From an uncultured Spartobacteria bacterium (GTDB lineage Bacteria; Verrucomicrobiota; Verrucomicrobiia; Chthoniobacterales; Chthoniobacteraceae), in assembly GCA_903929475.1 (NCBI GenBank), contig CAIYUV010000202.1, forward strand, positions 1 to 41,639: 41,639 nucleotides of DNA. The letters are read 5' to 3'. The position numbers and the translations under genes are program-made. The notes under the pieces were generated by a model. The model ran no database searches, was not told the DNA's origin, and worked only from the letters and a program-made list of their open reading frames with translations. Positions 16,523-24,382 of this stretch are shown piece by piece; the stretch's first letter is position 1; the number at the start of each line of letters is the position of its first letter.

Positions 16523-17317
16523 ATGTTGAGACTTTTGTTCCTTGGCGACATCGTCGGCGAGCCGGGCCGCAAGGCTGTAATCGAAACGCTCCCGCGCTGG
16601 CGCGAGGAGCGCGAAATTGATTTCATCGTCGTGAATGGCGAGAACTCAGCCAACGGTCGTGGCATCACCCCAAAAATCTGCACCGACCTCCTGCGCGCCA
16701 GGGCCGCCGTCATCACCAGCGGCGATCACATTTGGGATCAAAAGGACATCATCCCGCATCTCGACATCGAGCCGCGCCTGCTGCGCCCGATCAACTACCC
16801 GCCCGGCACACCGGGGCAGGGGAGCATTGTGCTCGATTCGCCGAAGGGAAAAGTCGCAGTCATCAACGTGCAGGGACGCACTTTCATGCAGCCGCCGCTC
16901 GAAAACCCCTTCCTCGTCATGGAGGCCGAGGTCGCGCGACTGCGCGAAATCACACCCGTCATTTTCGTGGATGTCCACGCCGAGACCACGAGCGAAAAAA
17001 TCGCGATGGGCCGTTTTCTCGATGGCCGCGTGAGCGCCGTTGTCGGCACACACACGCACACGCAGACCGCCGATGAACAAATCTTCCCCGGCGGCACCGC
17101 GTTTCTTTGCGACGCCGGAATGTGCGGCCCCGCCGAGAGTTGCCTTGGTCGCGCGATTACCCCCATCATCACCCGCTTCCTCACGGGCCGTCCGATTCAA
17201 TACCCCGTCGCCACCGGCCCCGTCCGCCTCTGCGGCGCGATGATCGAAATTGACGAGCAGACCGGCAAAGCGCTGCGCATCCAGCGGGTGTCGGAGATGT
17301 TTCAATCTCAGGGCTGA
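16523..17317 (+). CDS. ymdB: YmdB-family metallophosphoesterase
   Basis: A 264-residue calcineurin-like phosphodiesterase of the TIGR00282 family; Bacillus YmdB cleaves 2',3'-cyclic nucleotides and influences biofilm and motility decisions. The metal-centre residues are visible: Asp9 in FLGDIVG, Glu40 and Asn41 in VNGENSANGRG, Asp68/His69 in TSGDHIWDQ, His152 in DVHAETTSEK, and His177/His179 in GTHTHTQTADE. The conserved CDAGMCGP also fits. The ATG at 16523 gives the canonical start MLRLLFLGDIVG; the frame is open far upstream but only as a shadow of the amidase gene. The 99 bp to the divergent amidase gene must hold both promoters. Confidence 0.93.
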   Translation: MLRLLFLGDIVGEPGRKAVIETLPRWREEREIDFIVVNGENSANGRGITPKICTDLLRARAAVITSGDHIWDQKDIIPHLDIEPRLLRPINYPPGTPGQGSIVLDSPKGKVAVINVQGRTFMQPPLENPFLVMEAEVARLREITPVIFVDVHAETTSEKIAMGRFLDGRVSAVVGTHTHTQTADEQIFPGGTAFLCDAGMCGPAESCLGRAITPIITRFLTGRPIQYPVATGPVRLCGAMIEIDEQTGKALRIQRVSEMFQSQG

Positions 17318-17335
17318 AAATAGCATCCGCTATTT
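17318..17335 (+). terminator. candidate bidirectional hairpin between ymdB and mqnD
   Basis: AAATAGC-ATCC-GCTATTT forms a perfect 7-bp hairpin with a 4-base loop one base after the ymdB stop. Its right arm overlaps the stop of the convergent mqnD. The AAAT/ATTT flanks give only a weak T-tract, so termination is plausible but not certain. Confidence 0.45.
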
Positions 17336-18199
17336 CACGAACTCCAACTCCACCGGCTCGGGTAAAAATCCGAGTTGATACCCGCGCGACAGAAACTCTC
17401 GAATCGCCATCCGTCCGGTGTCGCCATAATCGAGCGTGCTTTCATTCACATACATCCCGATGAATTTGTCGGCCATCTCACTGTCGAGTCCGCGCCCTAG
17501 TGGAAGAGCGTGTGCCACGCCAGCCGCGCGATGCTCCAGCCCGTAGCGGATGCTCTCGTAAAGCACCGCATTGATCTCCGAACGATCGGTAGGCGCGATG
17601 TCCTTGCGAATCACATTTCCGCCGAGCGGCAGCGGCAGGCCCGTTTCCGATTTCCACCACGCGCCGAGGTCGAGCACGAGGTCAAAGCCGTCGCGCTCAT
17701 ACGTGAGTTGTCCTTCGTGAATGATCAGCCCCACATCCGCATTTCCCTCGGAGATAAAATCAAAAATTTTGTCGAAAGGCACCACCGTGTGCATCGGTTC
17801 GCCGAGGAAAAACAACTTCAGTGCGAGGAAAGCGCTCGTCATTTTCCCCGGCACCGCGATGCGCTGATGCTGCAACCAATCGCGGATTGCACCGAAGTCC
17901 GACAAATCCGGCAGCGCCCGCCCGCGTTTCACGATCAGCATCGGTCCGTAGCCATCGCCCATGCTCGCGCCGCAAGGCAGCAGCGCGTATTTGTCCATCA
18001 CACTCGCGTAGGCGTGGATGCTGATCGCCGAGATGTGCAGTTCCCCGCGAGTCGCGCGTTCATTCAGCGTCTGGATGTCCTGCAAGATATGCTGAAACTG
18101 CCAGCGCCCCGTCGGGATTTTGTGCTCGGCGAGCGCGTAAAACATGAAGGCGTCATCCGGGTCGGGTGAGTGGCCGAGTGTGAGAGTGGTTTGCGTCAT
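17330..18199 (-). CDS. mqnD: 1,4-dihydroxy-6-naphthoate synthase (futalosine pathway)
   Basis: Converts cyclic dehypoxanthine futalosine to 1,4-dihydroxy-6-naphthoate in the alternative menaquinone pathway. The 289-residue protein starts TLGHSPDPDDAFMFYAL, the MqnD signature, and continues ISAISIHAYA, GYGPMLIVK, the IAVPGKMTSAFLALKLF substrate loop and DVGLIIHEGQLTY, all typical. It folds like a periplasmic binding protein but is cytoplasmic, with no signal peptide. The ATG at 18199 is chosen because family homology begins there; the upstream open frame is a shadow of the divergent vapB. No other mqn gene lies in the window. Confidence 0.93.
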   Translation of the reverse strand: MTQTTLTLGHSPDPDDAFMFYALAEHKIPTGRWQFQHILQDIQTLNERATRGELHISAISIHAYASVMDKYALLPCGASMGDGYGPMLIVKRGRALPDLSDFGAIRDWLQHQRIAVPGKMTSAFLALKLFFLGEPMHTVVPFDKIFDFISEGNADVGLIIHEGQLTYERDGFDLVLDLGAWWKSETGLPLPLGGNVIRKDIAPTDRSEINAVLYESIRYGLEHRAAGVAHALPLGRGLDSEMADKFIGMYVNESTLDYGDTGRMAIREFLSRGYQLGFLPEPVELEFVK

Positions 18200-18258
18200 G
18201 GCGGACACATAGCGGAATACACGGGGGAATTGGAAATAAGACTTGTGGAAAAAAAACG

Positions 18259-18278
18259 TGTGGTTACGAGTTACCACA
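18259..18278. promoter_or_regulatory. putative VapB operator overlapping the vapB start
   Basis: TGTGGT and ACCACA are perfect inverted arms around an 8-base centre (TACGAGTT); the last A is the first base of the vapB ATG. Toxin-antitoxin operons of this type are usually autorepressed by the antitoxin-toxin complex at such palindromes. The position is direct observation; the function is inferred. Confidence 0.55.
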
Positions 18279-18559
18279 TGACTTACAGCCTGAAACGCAC
18301 CAGCATGGCCCTCGATGGGTGGACTCTGAGCGCCTTGAAGGAACTCGCCAAAAAATGGGGCGTTTCCAAGGCTGAGGTCATGCGCCGCGCCGTCAAACAA
18401 GCCAGGGAAACCGAAAATCGTGAACAGAATCTTCCAAAACCCATCGAGGCGCTCGACTGGCTCCAAAATGGTGGAGGTCTGACCGTGAAAGAGGCCGAGG
18501 GCTTCCGCAAGGAAGTCCAGGCCGAACGTCAGGCCAAACGCTATTGGTGGGAAGCATGA
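18278..18559 (+). CDS. vapB: VapB-type antitoxin (ribbon-helix-helix)
   Basis: A 93-residue protein. The N-terminal segment LKRTSMALDGWTLSALKELAKKWGVSKAEVMRRAV looks like a ribbon-helix-helix (CopG/Arc) domain of about 45 residues. A polar linker and a C-terminal helix rich in Lys, Arg and Glu (about 66-93) follow; the latter would bind the toxin. It is followed by a PIN-domain toxin in an ATGA overlap, the standard arrangement. The ATG at 18278 follows an AT-rich leader and overlaps a perfect inverted repeat, so autoregulation is likely. The frame is open upstream of this ATG, but the first 36 residues there lie in the mqnD promoter region. Confidence 0.82.
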   Translation: MTYSLKRTSMALDGWTLSALKELAKKWGVSKAEVMRRAVKQARETENREQNLPKPIEALDWLQNGGGLTVKEAEGFRKEVQAERQAKRYWWEA

Positions 18560-18945
18560 CGCTGCAACTCGACACCAACCTACTGATCGATCTCGTCACC
18601 GCCGGATCGCCGCACGTCGCAGTGATTCGTCAATGGCTGGCAAGCGGTGAAAAGCTCGGTGCGTCGGCGATTGCATGGTCGGAGTTTTGCAACGGCCCCC
18701 ACACGGCAGAGCAAAAAAACGCGGTCTTTGCCGTTTTGGAAAAGCGCATCAGTGATTTCACATGGCGGCAGGCAGAGGATGCGGCGCGGCTTTTTCACCG
18801 CACGGGGCGTCGGCGCGGTTCGCACTCGGACTGCATGATCGCAGCGAGCGCGATCGCCCATCACGTGCCGGTGGCGACGCGCAACATCCGTGACTTCGAG
18901 CGATTCGTGCCGTTCGGTCTGAAACTGCGCGCGGTGCCCGCCTAG
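18556..18945 (+). CDS. vapC: VapC-type PIN-domain toxin
   Basis: A 129-residue ribonuclease toxin. All four acidic PIN residues are present: Asp6 (LDTNLL), Glu43 (WSEF), Asp92 (HSDCMIAASA) and Asp113 (NIRDFERF). Such enzymes cut tRNA or rRNA and halt translation when the antitoxin is lost. It is coupled to vapB by ATGA. Its TAG and the stop of the convergent crcB share the four bases CTAG (18942-18945), so the two genes overlap tail to tail. All catalytic residues are intact, so the toxin is probably active. Confidence 0.9.
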   Translation: MTLQLDTNLLIDLVTAGSPHVAVIRQWLASGEKLGASAIAWSEFCNGPHTAEQKNAVFAVLEKRISDFTWRQAEDAARLFHRTGRRRGSHSDCMIAASAIAHHVPVATRNIRDFERFVPFGLKLRAVPA

Positions 18946-19310
18946 CTCTTCCACTGTCCACCGACGAAGCAGCCCAGCCACACAGCGAGCAGGCAGAGGA
19001 CGATGGAGAGCACGACATTTGCCAGCGCAAGCGTGGTGTCGCCTTTTTGGAAAAGTTCGAGTGTTTGCAGGCTGAATGATGAAAACGTGGTGAAGCCGCC
19101 GAGCAGGCCGATCATCACGAAGTTCCGTGTGAAATCACCCGAGCGCATCCCGGCGCAGACGCCGATGGCGAACGAGCCAGCAATGTTCACGAACAGAGTG
19201 CCCCAAAATGCCGCGCCAGCTTTGTCGCCGACGATACCGCCGAGCCAGAAGCGCAAGACACTGCCTAGCGCGCCGCCGAGTGCGACGTGGAGAAATACGA
19301 TGGCTTTCAT
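18942..19310 (-). CDS. crcB: fluoride ion channel CrcB/FluC
   Basis: A 122-residue membrane protein with four hydrophobic segments that dimerises to a fluoride-specific export channel. Family motifs are GGALGSVLRFWLG, WGTLFVNIAGSF (Asn42) and GLLGGFTTFSSF with the phenylalanine-box residues. The ATG at 19310 is preferred; a TTG at 19346 would add a charged extension. No fluoride riboswitch is evident in the 45 bp between it and moxR. It lies just downstream of the MoxR ATPase on the same strand and may be co-transcribed with it. Confidence 0.93.
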   Translation of the reverse strand: MKAIVFLHVALGGALGSVLRFWLGGIVGDKAGAAFWGTLFVNIAGSFAIGVCAGMRSGDFTRNFVMIGLLGGFTTFSSFSLQTLELFQKGDTTLALANVVLSIVLCLLAVWLGCFVGGQWKS

Positions 19311-19355
19311 CGTGCGCAAGAAGCGCAGATTCGTTCGCTGTGGCAAACTTTTCTG

Positions 19356-20333
19356 CTACGCGGCTAGAATTTCCGCGATCACTTCGTCGCTCGTCCTGCC
19401 CTCGGCCTCGCCCTCGAAATTGAGGATGATGCGATGGCGCAGCGCTGCGGGCGCGGCCTTGGCGATGTCGGCTTTCGAGACGTGGTAGCGCCCGTCCAGT
19501 AGGGCGAAAATCTTTCCCGCGAGAATGAGCGCCTGTGCACCGCGAGGGCTGGCGCCGTAGCGCACGAATTTTTTCGCGAGACTGCCTTCGCGTGCTTCCG
19601 TTGGATGCGTTGCCAGCACGAGCCGCACGGCGAAATCCTGCACCTCGCGCACCAGCGGCACCTGACGCACTGCTTCGCGCATCGCGAGCACATCACTGGC
19701 GTTGCCGAGCACCTTGCTGATGTGCGGCGCGCTCGCGCTCGTAGTGCGGTCGAGGATTGTGTGTAGTTCCTCCGCATCGGGGTAGCGCACTTTTAGTTTG
19801 AAAAGAAACCGGTCGAGCTGCGCCTCCGGAAGCGGATATGTGCCTTCCATTTCCAACGGGTTTTGCGTCGCGAGCACGAGGAACGGCTGCGGCAGCGGAT
19901 GTGTCACGCCGCCCACGGTCACGTGCTGTTCCTGCATCGCTTCGAGCAACGCGCTCTGTGTTTTCGGCGTTGCGCGGTTGATTTCATCAGCGAGCAGCAG
20001 GTTTGAAAAAATCGGGCCCGGACGAAATTGAAACGCCTTCCGTCCCTGCTCGTCGCCGTGGATGATGTTCGTGCCCACGATGTCCGCAGGCATGAGGTCA
20101 GGCGTGAACTGAATGCGCGCGAATTGCAAATCCACCGCCTCACCGAGCGTCCGCACGAGCATCGTTTTGCCGAGGCCCGGCACCCCTTCTAGCAGCACGT
20201 GGCCGCCGGCAAAGAAAGCAGTGAGCACGCCTTCGATCACGTCGTCCTGCCCGACGATGAGCTTGCGCATTTCATCGGCGATGCGCGTGAAGGTGGAGCG
20301 GAAACGTTCGGCTTGTTGTGCTGCGTCAGTCAT
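19356..20333 (-). CDS. MoxR-family AAA+ ATPase
   Basis: A 325-residue AAA+ chaperone-type ATPase. Walker A is GVPGLGKT (50-57), Walker B LLLADEIN (112-119), and sensor 1 lies in VLATQNPLEMEGTYPLPEAQLDRF, the MoxR signature. The C-terminal lid contains YGASPRGAQALI. MoxR proteins usually work with von Willebrand factor A proteins and DUF58 proteins encoded alongside. Here the upstream partner is instead a coiled-coil membrane protein (20403-22001), with 69 bp between them, and no vWA or DUF58 gene appears. The substrate is unknown. Confidence 0.95.
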   Translation of the reverse strand: MTDAAQQAERFRSTFTRIADEMRKLIVGQDDVIEGVLTAFFAGGHVLLEGVPGLGKTMLVRTLGEAVDLQFARIQFTPDLMPADIVGTNIIHGDEQGRKAFQFRPGPIFSNLLLADEINRATPKTQSALLEAMQEQHVTVGGVTHPLPQPFLVLATQNPLEMEGTYPLPEAQLDRFLFKLKVRYPDAEELHTILDRTTSASAPHISKVLGNASDVLAMREAVRQVPLVREVQDFAVRLVLATHPTEAREGSLAKKFVRYGASPRGAQALILAGKIFALLDGRYHVSKADIAKAAPAALRHRIILNFEGEAEGRTSDEVIAEILAA

Positions 20334-20402
20334 GGGTTTGTTGGCGTGAAAATACGCGCGGGAAGTGACTAGTCGTGAGTCGCCCGACGTGCGAGTGCAA
20401 AG

Positions 20403-22001
20403 CTACTGCTTTGGCCGGATGGCCTCAAAGTAGCGTTTGATGAGGAAGCGCGAGCCGAGCGGGATGTTTTCCTGCGTGACAACGTCCTCCGCTGCGGAGG
20501 CGGCTGCGTTATAAAGTTCCTTGTAGCGCCGCGCGGCCTTTGCGTCGCCGCCCGTGGTCGGGATTAAAGCGGAGAGCGACTCCCCTTCCGCGAGTTTTCC
20601 GCTGAGTTGATCGCGCATATCTGGATCGTCGTTGGCGGCGTTCTCTTTTCCGAACGGTGTTGCGGTCGTGCCCTTGTCAATGTCGCTTCCGGGTTGTCCG
20701 CTCGGTTGTTGCGGATCGCCGTTGTCGGCGCCGTTCTTGTCGGGCTTGCTAAAGCTGAGCATCGAAACCGGCGAATCTCCCTGCGGATCGCCTTCACCTT
20801 GCTGAGGCTGACCGTCGCCCTGTTGCTGATCCTTCATCCGCTGCAAAGCGCCGAGCAGCTTTTTCAAATCATCGTCGGTCATCTGCTTTCCGCCGCCTTG
20901 TTGTTTTCCGTTCTGCTGCTGTTGTTGCGCGAGCTTCCCCTGCTTTTGCATATCGTTGAGCAACTCGGAAAGTTGCTGGAGCAATTGCTGCCGCTCTCCG
21001 CCTTGCTGCGCCTGCTGGCGGAGTTGTTCGAGCTGTTTGGAAAGTTGCTTCTTTTGCTGCGTTAGATGATCGAGCGCCTGCTGGATTGCCTGCTGCGCCT
21101 GCGCGGAGACCTCCTCGTTTTTCGCCGCGTCGGCGAGTTTTTTTGCAGCGGCGCTGAGACTCCCTTCCTTCATGTCCTTCGCCGCGTCCTTCGTCAACTC
21201 GTGTTTTGCAAGCGCGTCGGCGAGTGCGCCCAATTCCGCCGGCGTCGCCGCATCGGGCCTGCGGAGTTCCTTTACCAGCTCCTCCAATTTCGCCATCTCC
21301 CGCAGCGCCGCCTTTTGCGCCTCGCCGCCTTCGCGCGCCTCGGCACGGATTTGCGCGGCGCTTTGTTTGAGTAGCTCGGCGATGCGTTTTGTGTGTTCGT
21401 CGTCAGCGGCCTTTGCAGTGAGTTTGTCGGCGAGAGTTTCGAGTTGCTTCACCGTGCCTGCGACTTCTGCGGTCGCGGCGGCGATGCGCGCATCGCGCTC
21501 GGCGGCGGAGCGAAGGCCGTCCCACCAAAGGATCGCCAGCGCAGCGAGCGGCACCACCAGCCATCGCAATTCCTCCGGCGGACGGATCGGCAGTAGCGGA
21601 CGAAAATCCCGCGCACGCGCAAAATCCCCCGTCTCGCGCAGTGCAAGCAACTCCATGTCGCCCGGCCTTTCCATGTCCGAAAAATCCAGCGCCGTGATCA
21701 GCCGGTCGCGCGTGCCGCCGAGTGCGTCCGTGATTTCCGCCACGCGGCGCAGCGTCGGGCGGTGCCACAGTGCCACGACGACGCCCGCGACAGCGCCGAG
21801 CACGAACGGCCACGCGAGCGTGAACGGCAGCGCGTTCAAATCCGGCCTTGCTGCATTTGTCCATGTCGCCAGCGCCGTGAGCGCCACGAGCAGCCCGTAG
21901 AAAAAAAGCGTCGCCCGCGCGGAACTGCGCAAAAAGTCGCGCACAAAAATCCTCCGGCGCAATGCGAGGAGCGTGCGTGTGATGTCTTGGGCGGCGTTCA
22001 A
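20403..22001 (-). CDS. membrane protein with long Gln-rich coiled coil (DUF4175-like)
   Basis: A 532-residue protein. Three hydrophobic segments lie at about 30-47, 61-79 and 146-160. Between the second and third is a domain of about 65 residues with TDALGGTRDRLITALDF. From about 175 to 400 the protein is a near-continuous coiled coil, very rich in Ala, Lys, Glu and then Gln. A low-complexity Gly/Gln/Pro/Asp region (about 400-470) precedes a short C-terminal segment ending SRFLIKRYFEAIRPKQ. The architecture recalls the DUF4175/TIGR02302 proteins that accompany MoxR ATPases. It probably works with the ATPase at the inner membrane. Confidence 0.75.
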   Translation of the reverse strand: MNAAQDITRTLLALRRRIFVRDFLRSSARATLFFYGLLVALTALATWTNAARPDLNALPFTLAWPFVLGAVAGVVVALWHRPTLRRVAEITDALGGTRDRLITALDFSDMERPGDMELLALRETGDFARARDFRPLLPIRPPEELRWLVVPLAALAILWWDGLRSAAERDARIAAATAEVAGTVKQLETLADKLTAKAADDEHTKRIAELLKQSAAQIRAEAREGGEAQKAALREMAKLEELVKELRRPDAATPAELGALADALAKHELTKDAAKDMKEGSLSAAAKKLADAAKNEEVSAQAQQAIQQALDHLTQQKKQLSKQLEQLRQQAQQGGERQQLLQQLSELLNDMQKQGKLAQQQQQNGKQQGGGKQMTDDDLKKLLGALQRMKDQQQGDGQPQQGEGDPQGDSPVSMLSFSKPDKNGADNGDPQQPSGQPGSDIDKGTTATPFGKENAANDDPDMRDQLSGKLAEGESLSALIPTTGGDAKAARRYKELYNAAASAAEDVVTQENIPLGSRFLIKRYFEAIRPKQ

Positions 22002-22111
22002 AACGCAGCCACGTTAGCGGACCGGGGCAGCCGTGCAACGTTGTCTTCCCGCGGCTCCCGAAACATTTCGCTTTCTAAGATGCGCCCCAGCCTGTGCATT
22101 AACTCGCATAG

Positions 22112-23002
22112 ATGACATCACAACGAATCCTTGCGTTCCTCTTCTTGGCCATGTTCGCCGGGCGCATCAGCGCCGCTGTGCAGCCCGCGAGTGATGAAGA
22201 AAAATTGCGCGTCACCGCGGAGGTCTATCGCATCTTCGAGGCGAAATGTGCGGACTGCCACGGCAGTCATCTGCCAAAGCCGAAGGGAAAATTCGGCTAC
22301 GTGCTCGACCTTCTGCGCGTGGCGAAAAATCCGAAATTCATCGAGCCGGGCGACCCGAAGGAATCCGAGCTTTTCCAAATGGTGAAGAACAACGAGATGC
22401 CCGGCGAGGATGCCGACGTGCCGCCGCTCACGCCGGAGGAAAAGAAACTTGTCGAACGCTGGGTGCTCATCGGTGCGCCCGGCGATTTGCCTTCGACTTT
22501 ACCGGCAGGGCATCCGCCGGCGACCGCACAGAAACCGGAGGCCGTGCCCGCGCCCTTTTTCAAACGCCTGCTGGGCTGGTTCGGAAAATTTCATCCGTTG
22601 TCCACACATTTCCCCGTTGCGCTTCTGCTCACCGCCGTGCTCGCGGAGTTGTTCGCGTGGTGGATGCGCCGCAGTGAATGGACGCTGTTCGTGCGTTTCC
22701 TCGTTGTCCTCGGCGCGCTCAGCAGCATCCCCACCGCCACGCTCGGATGGTTGGCCAATTTTCCCACGGTGGGCGGCAGTCAGCTCGCAATCATCTACCG
22801 CTTTCACCAGATCCTCGGCACCACGACCGCCATGTGGGCCGTCGTCTGCGCGGTGCTCATTTGCTCCGCCGAATGTGAGGAGGGTTCGCTGGAGCGCAGG
22901 AGATTCCGCGGTGCGCTGTTGCTCGGCGCGGCGCTGGTTGCAATCACCGGTTTCCTCGGCGGCGCGCTCGCGGCGGGCGGGCTGGACCACTACAAATTTT
23001 AG
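22112..23002 (+). CDS. cytochrome c domain fused to DUF2231 membrane domain
   Basis: A 296-residue protein with a signal peptide (about 1-21), then a periplasmic PSCyt1-type heme domain (KCADCHG, Cys46-x-x-Cys49-His50; distal MPGEDADVPPL) to about 125. A proline-rich linker leads to a four-segment membrane domain (about 160-292) with GKFHPLSTHFP, the DUF2231 signature. Histidines 161, 166, 232 and 293 are candidate heme b ligands. It could pass electrons between the periplasm and the membrane. It is divergent from the coiled-coil/MoxR set and convergent with the pyruvate dehydrogenase E2 gene. Confidence 0.88.
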   Translation: MTSQRILAFLFLAMFAGRISAAVQPASDEEKLRVTAEVYRIFEAKCADCHGSHLPKPKGKFGYVLDLLRVAKNPKFIEPGDPKESELFQMVKNNEMPGEDADVPPLTPEEKKLVERWVLIGAPGDLPSTLPAGHPPATAQKPEAVPAPFFKRLLGWFGKFHPLSTHFPVALLLTAVLAELFAWWMRRSEWTLFVRFLVVLGALSSIPTATLGWLANFPTVGGSQLAIIYRFHQILGTTTAMWAVVCAVLICSAECEEGSLERRRFRGALLLGAALVAITGFLGGALAAGGLDHYKF

Positions 23003-23015
23003 CCGCGCGGCTAAG

Positions 23016-24266
23016 CTAAATGAGCATCAGCGCCGGGTTTTCGAGGAGCTTCTTCAATTCGGCGAGGTAGGTCGCGGCGACTGCGCCGTCCACTACGCGG
23101 TGATCGCCGCTGAGTGTGATGTTCATGCGCTGGCCGATGGTGATGCTTTCTCCCTCGACGACAGGCTTTTTGACAATCGAACCAATGGCGAGGATGGCGG
23201 CCTGTGGCGGGTTGATGATCGCGCAGAATTGATCGATGCCGTAGGCGCCGAGGTTGGAGACGGTGATGGTGCCGCCGACGAATTCCTCGGGTTTGAGTTT
23301 TTTGGCGCGGGCACGTCCGGCGACGTCCTTCACGGCTTCGCTGATTTCGCGGATGGATTTTTTCTGCGCATCACGGATGACCGGCGTGACGAGGCCGTCG
23401 TCCACCGCGATGGCGACGCAGAGATTCACGCTCGCATACTGGATGACCGCGTCGCCCGCGAACGCGGCGTTCACAGCGGGCACTTTTTTCGCGGAGGAGA
23501 CCACGGCCTTCAGCACGAAATCATTCACCGTGAGCTTCGCGCCGCCATTCGCCTCCGCGTTGGCGTTGGCCTCGCTGCGGAGCTTCATCAGCGGCGCGGC
23601 GTCCACTTCGATGGTGAGGTAGAAATGCGGGATGTGCGTCTTGCTGGCGAGCAGGCGCTCGGCGATGACTCGGCGCATTCCGGCGAGCGGGATGCGTGTA
23701 TCGTCGGCACCGGCGGGCGTCGCGGGAATCGGCGCGGGGCCGGCAAATGCAGGTGCTGCGGTGGGGGCGTCCTCCACGTCGCGGGCGATGATGCGTCCGC
23801 CGGGGCCCGTGCCCGTGAGGCGCGCGAGTGCGACGCCCGTGGTGGCGGCGACTTTCCTCGCCAACGGCGAAGCCTTCACGCGACTCGAACCACTGCCGAG
23901 CGCCGCACGCGAAGTCGGCGCAGCAGCGACAACCGTCGTGGCGACCGCACCACTTGCCGCCGCCGCAGTAGCAGCAACGGGACGCGCGACCACCGTGGGC
24001 AGAGATCCATCCGCAGGAGGCTGCTCGCCTTTCCCCAAAACAATCGCGATGGCCGTGCCGCAGGGGACGCGCTGACCGGCAGCGACGAGGAGCTTGTGGA
24101 CGATGCCATCGTCAAACGTCTCCATCTCCATCGTGGCCTTGTCCGTCTCGACTTCCGCGACCACGTCGCCGCTGGAGACTTTGTCGCCTTCCTTGATGCA
24201 CCATTTGATGATGGTTCCCTCGGTCATCGTGTCGGCGAGTTTGGGCATTTCGATATATTTGGCCAT
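23016..24266 (-). CDS. pdhC: dihydrolipoamide acetyltransferase, pyruvate dehydrogenase E2
   Basis: E2 core of a 2-oxoacid dehydrogenase complex, most likely pyruvate dehydrogenase. The 416-residue protein has one lipoyl domain (1-80, lipoyl Lys43 in ETDKATMEME), an Ala-rich flexible linker, a peripheral subunit-binding domain (KASPLARKVAATTGV to IIARDVE), a second linker, and the catalytic domain with GDHRVVDGA (His389, Asp393). The motif MPKLADTMTEGTIIKW is typical of Gram-negative/mitochondrial-type PDH E2. The ATG at 24266 begins the lipoyl domain precisely. E1 and E3 genes are not adjacent, which suggests a dispersed locus. Confidence 0.93.
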   Translation of the reverse strand: MAKYIEMPKLADTMTEGTIIKWCIKEGDKVSSGDVVAEVETDKATMEMETFDDGIVHKLLVAAGQRVPCGTAIAIVLGKGEQPPADGSLPTVVARPVAATAAAASGAVATTVVAAAPTSRAALGSGSSRVKASPLARKVAATTGVALARLTGTGPGGRIIARDVEDAPTAAPAFAGPAPIPATPAGADDTRIPLAGMRRVIAERLLASKTHIPHFYLTIEVDAAPLMKLRSEANANAEANGGAKLTVNDFVLKAVVSSAKKVPAVNAAFAGDAVIQYASVNLCVAIAVDDGLVTPVIRDAQKKSIREISEAVKDVAGRARAKKLKPEEFVGGTITVSNLGAYGIDQFCAIINPPQAAILAIGSIVKKPVVEGESITIGQRMNITLSGDHRVVDGAVAATYLAELKKLLENPALMLI

Positions 24267-24382
24267 GTGTGGAAAAATTGGATTCCCCGCGCGCACTGCG
24301 CAGGGCCGTGCGATGTAGCGCGAATCTCCGTTCAGGGAAATAAAATCGTCACGCGAAGTGGCGGCGTGCGCATGGGAGGGCG

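Noticed and set aside
19311-19355. Fluoride riboswitch before crcB
   Set aside because: The gap is only 45 bp and lacks the conserved GGNGAUGG-type start and pseudoknot elements.
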